A program made the translations under genes and the position numbers. This document shows positions 60,271-64,000 of a stretch of 64,000 bases of DNA, in pieces. The stretch spans positions 62,001 through 126,000 of the forward strand of contig CAUQBH010000003.1 in NCBI GenBank assembly GCA_963516675.1. The letters are read 5' to 3'. Position 1 is the stretch's first letter, and every line of letters starts with the position of its first letter. Source of the DNA: JABCPE02 sp963516675 (lineage in GTDB: Bacteria; Bacteroidota; Bacteroidia; Flavobacteriales; Weeksellaceae). The notes below the pieces were generated by a model. The model had not been told where the DNA came from. It searched no databases and saw only the letters and a list, made by a program, of their open reading frames with translations.

Positions 60271-60963
60271 ATGAAGATATTTAATAAGCCATATGTAGTG
60301 GCACTTGGGCTCTCTGGGTCATTATTATTCACAAGTTGTGAAGCCATCAAAAATTCTAATAATACACAAAGAGGTGTAGCTATAGGTGCTGCCAGTGGAG
60401 CTGTTATCGGAGGTATCTTGGGTAACAACATCGGTAAAGGTGGTAAAGGAACTATGGGTGCTGTTTTAGGCGGTATCGTAGGTGGTGTAGCTGGTGGTGT
60501 CATCGGAAACAAAATGGACAAACAGGCTCGTGAGATAAAAACAGCCCTCCCTGGTGCAGAAGTAGAGCGTGTAGGAGAAGGTATCAAGGTAGTTTTGAAT
60601 GAAAACAGCGTGAATTTTGATTTCAATTCTTCTAATTTGACTTCTACTGCAAAAAACAACTTGAACAAGGTAGCAGAGGTTTTCAAAAACAATCCTGATA
60701 CAAACATCAATGTTTATGGACATACTGATGACAAAGGTGCTGATGATTACAACCAAAAGCTTTCTGTAAGAAGAGCTGATGCGGTAGTAAATTACCTTAA
60801 ATCAAAAGGCCTAAAATCAAGTAGATTTACAGCTATTGGTATGGGAGAATCTGAGCCTGTAGCTTCTAATGATACAGAGACTGGAAGAGCTAAAAACAGA
60901 CGAGTGGAATTTGCTATCACCGCAAACGAAAAAATGATAGAGGATGCTAAAAAAGGAAACTAG
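60271..60963 (+). CDS. OmpA-family lipoprotein with glycine zipper
   Basis: 230 residues. Lipobox LLFTSC (Cys23), then a Gly-rich hydrophobic zipper (about 33-80, AIGAASGAVIGGILGNNIGK), then an OmpA peptidoglycan-binding domain (about 110-225: VNFDFNSSNLT, NVYGHTDDKGADDYNQKLSVRRA, NRRVEFAI). Asp/Arg residues that bind diaminopimelate are present. It links outer membrane and cell wall. It starts eight bases after the broken lipoprotein and probably shares its operon. Confidence 0.93.
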   Translation: MKIFNKPYVVALGLSGSLLFTSCEAIKNSNNTQRGVAIGAASGAVIGGILGNNIGKGGKGTMGAVLGGIVGGVAGGVIGNKMDKQAREIKTALPGAEVERVGEGIKVVLNENSVNFDFNSSNLTSTAKNNLNKVAEVFKNNPDTNINVYGHTDDKGADDYNQKLSVRRADAVVNYLKSKGLKSSRFTAIGMGESEPVASNDTETGRAKNRRVEFAITANEKMIEDAKKGN

Positions 60964-60987
60964 TTTATTTAGATTTCTCATATAACG

Positions 60988-61017
60988 AAAGGTGCAGACT
61001 CATGTTCTGCGCCTTTT
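60988..61017 (+). terminator. Rho-independent terminator
   Basis: AAAGGTGCAGA (60988-60998) with TCTGCGCCTTT (61006-61016), one T-G pair, T-run. Ends the OmpA gene unit. Confidence 0.82.
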
Positions 61018-61119
61018 ATTTATTCATAAAGTGATTATCAATGGAAAAATCTATGAACTTTGAAGAAAATTTGTAAATAACTTTATCATAAAATAGAAAA
61101 TACATTACTTGTTGTAATT

Positions 61120-61533
61120 ATGCTAAATATAGAGGAAAAAATTTTTGAAGAATATAGAATTCTATATGATAATGGATATATGAATGAAAGTGTTGAAGAT
61201 AATGGTTCTTTATTTTCTTCTTTGAAATGTGTTAATCAAAAAATAGGAATTATTTTTTATTTTTTGATAGAGAAAGGTATTCTATCGATAACTCTTACAA
61301 CAAATGAATTATTAAATAAGGAGCAAGGTTTGTATTTTGATTTTTTTTATGTTTTAAAGGTTTTATATCCAGAGAAAAGTTTTGAAGAAATAAAATTGCT
61401 TTCTTACGATAAAGAAATATCAACAAATTTACCAAATATAGAAAAGTTATTTAATGAAGAACAAATAGATGATACTATAAAGATAATTAATGTAGCAATA
61501 AAGGAATATTCAAAAGTAAGATGGAATAGTTAG
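61120..61533 (+). CDS. AT-rich orphan protein, 137 aa
   Basis: A soluble acidic helical protein (MLNIEEKIFEEYRILYDNGY) with a hydrophobic middle (KIGIIFYFLIEKGILSITL). Very AT-rich, unlike neighbours. Together with the two following genes it resembles a cluster of orphan immunity genes of contact-dependent or polymorphic toxin systems in Bacteroidota; no toxin is present. Family not recognised. Confidence 0.6.
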   Translation: MLNIEEKIFEEYRILYDNGYMNESVEDNGSLFSSLKCVNQKIGIIFYFLIEKGILSITLTTNELLNKEQGLYFDFFYVLKVLYPEKSFEEIKLLSYDKEISTNLPNIEKLFNEEQIDDTIKIINVAIKEYSKVRWNS

Positions 61534-61562
61534 GAAAATATAGAAAAATAGGGATTTTAATT

Positions 61563-61946
61563 ATGATAAATGTAACTTCAATACCTCTTTTTGAAAATTT
61601 GATTCAATATAAGTTTAGCAATATTTATTATGATTTTCATAATAACTATTATTGTCAAAAATTATTCTATTTTGATAATGAGTTATTTATATACTTAAAC
61701 CATATTGAAGAAAATAAAAATGTGATTTTTAATTTTATAAATGTAACTATTGCTAATTTTTCTTTTTACCCTCAAATAAAAGAAACAGAAGGTTTTACAA
61801 TAGATACTTTATATAGAGGCAGATTTGAAGCTAAAGGAAAATTAAAAGAGCTTTTGGATGATAGCAGAGGATATTTTTATTTAGAGTTTTATGAAGGACA
61901 AAAAATTGAATTTTGGGCGGAATACATTGTTTTAAAGACAGAATAA
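61563..61946 (+). CDS. AT-rich orphan protein, 127 aa
   Basis: A beta-rich, aromatic-rich acidic protein (FSNIYYDFHNNYYCQKLFYF, YFYLEFYEGQKIEFWAEYIV). Twenty-nine bases after the previous gene. Immunity-protein-like by size and composition, not by a recognised domain. Confidence 0.6.
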   Translation: MINVTSIPLFENLIQYKFSNIYYDFHNNYYCQKLFYFDNELFIYLNHIEENKNVIFNFINVTIANFSFYPQIKETEGFTIDTLYRGRFEAKGKLKELLDDSRGYFYLEFYEGQKIEFWAEYIVLKTE

Positions 61947-62038
61947 TCCTAATTTTATTAAATATAGTAATGTTTCAGATATGCTGTTAAAAACATAATA
62001 TGCTAATATAACAAAAACTGAATTTTAATATTTTCAAT

Positions 62039-62347
62039 ATGACTATTATAGAACTTATAAAACTTATTAAGCCTATTCCTGAACTATATATTAGGAAACA
62101 TAGTATATTTTGTTTTGAAGCCTTTGTTAATGGGTGGTATCATCGTGATGAGAAAGAAGATGTAAAGTCTGATGTACTATATACCGAATTCTATGAATGG
62201 CTAAGAAAGAGATATGATAATAATGATTCTATGGGATGGGCTAATATACTTTTTTATAAATTTGAAACGGAAGAAAAGGCTTTGGATGAGTTCTTTGTTT
62301 TGTTCAATACTTTTTATAAAGAAAAATATGAAACAAGTTTATGGTAA
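62039..62347 (+). CDS. AT-rich orphan protein, 102 aa
   Basis: An acidic protein: MTIIELIKLIKPIPELYIRK, FCFEAFVNGWYHRDEKED, EFYEWLRKRYDNNDSMGWANILF. It resembles small immunity-type proteins (for example those with a single W/F-rich helical domain), which I cannot name with confidence. It is preceded by a 92-base AT-rich gap and followed by the prenyltransferase gene after 95 bases. Confidence 0.6.
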   Translation: MTIIELIKLIKPIPELYIRKHSIFCFEAFVNGWYHRDEKEDVKSDVLYTEFYEWLRKRYDNNDSMGWANILFYKFETEEKALDEFFVLFNTFYKEKYETSLW

Positions 62348-62442
62348 TATGTATTGTTAAAATCTCTACAAATTACTAATCAGTGAAATAAAGCCATTTC
62401 AGAACTTAATATTTTAGAAGCTTTTACAATTAATTATATTTT

Positions 62443-63327
62443 ATGAAAAAATATATAAAACTCCTTAGAATAGAACAATGGATTAAAAATATTTTTGTCT
62501 TTCTGCCCTTATTTTTTTCAGGGTCTTTTCTTCATTTGGAGCTATTTAGTGTGAGTTTATTTGCATTTTTTATTTTCTCTTTTACGGCAAGTTGTATTTA
62601 CATAATCAATGATTATATAGACATAGAAGCAGACAAAAAACACCCTGAAAAGTGCAAAAGACCTCTGGCTTCGGGTGAAATCAGCAAATCGGTAGCAAAA
62701 TTGGTTTTTGCAGGTTTAGTTTTTCTAATTATTTTTTTGACAAGCCTTATTGGGTTTATTTTTTCAATAGACCTACTCTATTTTTCTCTTGTCATTAGCG
62801 CCTATTTTATTATGAATATCGCCTATACTTTTAGGCTGAAACATATCGCGATAGTTGATATTTCTATCATTGCCTTAGGCTTTGTTTTTAGGGTTTTGGC
62901 AGGTGGATATATTACAGGAATTTGGATTTCTCAGTGGGCTATTTTACTGACATTTTTACTGGCTTTGGTTTTAGCAATTGGAAAGAGACGAGGCGAACTC
63001 ATAAACTCACAAATAAACGGAAAAACGAGAAAAGCTCTGGATGGGTATAATATTCAGTTTGCGGACATTGTATTGGCGGTAAGTTGTTCATTAGCAATCA
63101 TTTGTTATGTGATGTTTACCCTCTCTCCTGATGTTCAGTCCAGATTTAATCAAAACATTTTTTACACTACATTTTTTGTTATTTTTGTTTTTTTGAGATA
63201 TTTACAGCAGACTTTGGTGTATAATAAAACCGAATCTCCTACTAAAACCTTTTATAGAGATAAATACATCCAAGTAACTGTTTTACTTTGGATTATATCT
63301 TTCGTATTAATGATTTACTTTAAGTAA
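62443..63327 (+). CDS. UbiA-family polyprenyl-phosphate phosphoribosyltransferase-like
   Basis: 294 residues, eight to nine membrane helices. NDYIDIEADKKHPEKCKRPLASG (D-x-x-D motif with the conserved K-x-x-RPLASG) is the UbiA-type active site, and the second acidic motif lies in the loop IGKRRGELINSQ. The layout is that of decaprenyl-phosphate phosphoribosyltransferase Rv3806c. The adjacent HAD phosphatase (five bases away) recalls Rv3807c. Probably makes polyprenyl-phospho-pentose for surface sugar synthesis. Confidence 0.8.
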   Translation: MKKYIKLLRIEQWIKNIFVFLPLFFSGSFLHLELFSVSLFAFFIFSFTASCIYIINDYIDIEADKKHPEKCKRPLASGEISKSVAKLVFAGLVFLIIFLTSLIGFIFSIDLLYFSLVISAYFIMNIAYTFRLKHIAIVDISIIALGFVFRVLAGGYITGIWISQWAILLTFLLALVLAIGKRRGELINSQINGKTRKALDGYNIQFADIVLAVSCSLAIICYVMFTLSPDVQSRFNQNIFYTTFFVIFVFLRYLQQTLVYNKTESPTKTFYRDKYIQVTVLLWIISFVLMIYFK

Positions 63328-63331
63328 GATT

Positions 63332-63922
63332 ATGCAAAAAAAATTATATTGTTTTGACTTTGATGGCACTTTGACAAAGAAGGACACCATGTTCGCTTTT
63401 CTTAAATTTTATGAACCTAAAAAATTCTACACTAGTTTCATCAAACACATTCCTCTTTTCATCATGCTAAAACTAAAATTAGCCAATGCTGGAGAGGTCA
63501 AAAAAAGTTTTGTCAATTCTATTTTAAAAGGAAAAACTCGGCAGGAAATAGAGTCCAAAGCTCTGCAGTTTTTTAATGAAAACTACCCGAGCATTATCCG
63601 AGAAAACGCCATAGATTTCATCAATCAAATTGACAGAACTACCACCAAATGTCTCTTGGTGACAGCATCTCTGGATATCTGGGCAAAACCATTTGCAGAA
63701 AAATGGAAAATAGATTTGGTAGCCACACAGGCGCACTTTGAAAATGATATTTTTACGGGAAAATTCAGCACCAAAAACTGCAACGGACAGGAAAAAGTCA
63801 ATAGAATAAAAAAACTTATTGAAAAAGAAACTTTTGATAAAATCATCGCTTTTGGCGATACATCAGGAGACCGAGAAATGCTTTCTTGGGCAGATGAGGG
63901 TTTTTATCGTTTTTTTCATTAA
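63332..63922 (+). CDS. HAD-IB family phosphatase
   Basis: 196 residues. FDFDGTLTKKDT (motif I, Asp9 and Asp11), TTKCLLVTAS (motif II), and IAFGDTSGDREML (motif III) are the HAD-IB pattern seen in SerB-like phosphatases and phosphatases acting on polyprenyl-linked or sugar phosphates. It is five bases after the UbiA-type gene and probably dephosphorylates its product. No signal peptide. Confidence 0.85.
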   Translation: MQKKLYCFDFDGTLTKKDTMFAFLKFYEPKKFYTSFIKHIPLFIMLKLKLANAGEVKKSFVNSILKGKTRQEIESKALQFFNENYPSIIRENAIDFINQIDRTTTKCLLVTASLDIWAKPFAEKWKIDLVATQAHFENDIFTGKFSTKNCNGQEKVNRIKKLIEKETFDKIIAFGDTSGDREMLSWADEGFYRFFH

Positions 63923-63940
63923 ATTTGTCAAAATATTGAT

Positions 63941-64000
63941 ATGAAACATTTTATTTTAATAGGTTTTATGAGCATTTTCACATCTTGTTTTTCTCAGAAA
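63941..64000 (+). CDS. Start of a lipoprotein gene, cut by window end
   Basis: ATG 63941 begins MKHFILIGFMSIFTSCFSQK, a short signal with a lipobox-like FTSC. Only 20 codons are visible. It is 18 bases after the HAD phosphatase gene and might belong to the same operon. Confidence 0.55.
   Translation, partial: MKHFILIGFMSIFTSCFSQK

Overview
The window comes from a low-GC member of the Bacteroidota, most likely a flavobacterium of the Weeksellaceae (Chryseobacterium/Elizabethkingia/Riemerella type). This rests on recognisable families (TypA, SerS, PrmA, a WbqC-like protein, a DUF5686-like outer-membrane protein, a class II cyclic-nucleotide phosphodiesterase, DUF2085), on promoter boxes of the TTG-N19-TAnnTTTG type, and on the near absence of Shine-Dalgarno sequences. 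The genus cannot be fixed from the sequence alone.

Positions 1 to about 37,780 are a prophage whose left end lies outside the window. From the left it holds: a replication module (Toprim/SF3 primase-helicase, small genes, a DUF3127-like single-strand-binding protein); a non-coding block with an array of TTGTAAG/CTTACAA heptamers; a head module (S49 protease, scaffold-like protein, capsid-like protein, a tail-tube-like protein); a ParB-methyltransferase fusion; small and large terminase; a second adenine methyltransferase; the portal; a second tail-tube-like paralogue; an SGNH-esterase tail fibre; and a lysis cassette (holin, one-gene spanin, small membrane protein, M15 endolysin). Next comes a divergent XRE repressor switch with accessory genes, including a membrane-anchored HIRAN protein and a gene with a long structured RNA leader. 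Tape measure, an NTase-like protein, two large distal tail proteins and a tyrosine integrase end the element. The integrase lies directly beside an initiator tRNA-fMet gene. No tail sheath was recognised and the tape measure is long, so a siphovirus-like particle is likely.

From 37.8 kb to the end is host chromosome: initiator tRNA-fMet, two small membrane proteins, typA, a Band-7 lipoprotein, a copper-type P1B ATPase, an orphan Imm11-like protein, tRNA-Arg(UCG), an amino-acid permease, serS, two lipoproteins, a type II asparaginase, a DUF5686-like outer-membrane protein, prmA, a WbqC-like gene, an exported cyclic-nucleotide phosphodiesterase, a subtilase, a secreted protein with about 26 YadA-head-like 17-residue repeats, a lipocalin-like lipoprotein broken by an in-frame stop, an OmpA lipoprotein, three AT-rich orphan genes, and a UbiA-type prenyltransferase paired with a HAD phosphatase.

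The most unusual signals are: (1) the leader at 25,978-26,175, where one 14-nt segment can pair perfectly with the start-codon region of the next gene or, through two G-U pairs, with the 5' end of the same transcript; (2) the heptamer array at 4,290-4,525; (3) an 11-bp element (TGTGTCTTTTA) placed 19 bp upstream of -7 boxes with the start codon 4 to 5 bases further on; (4) a G8 tract inside an accessory gene; and (5) the one-gene spanin.
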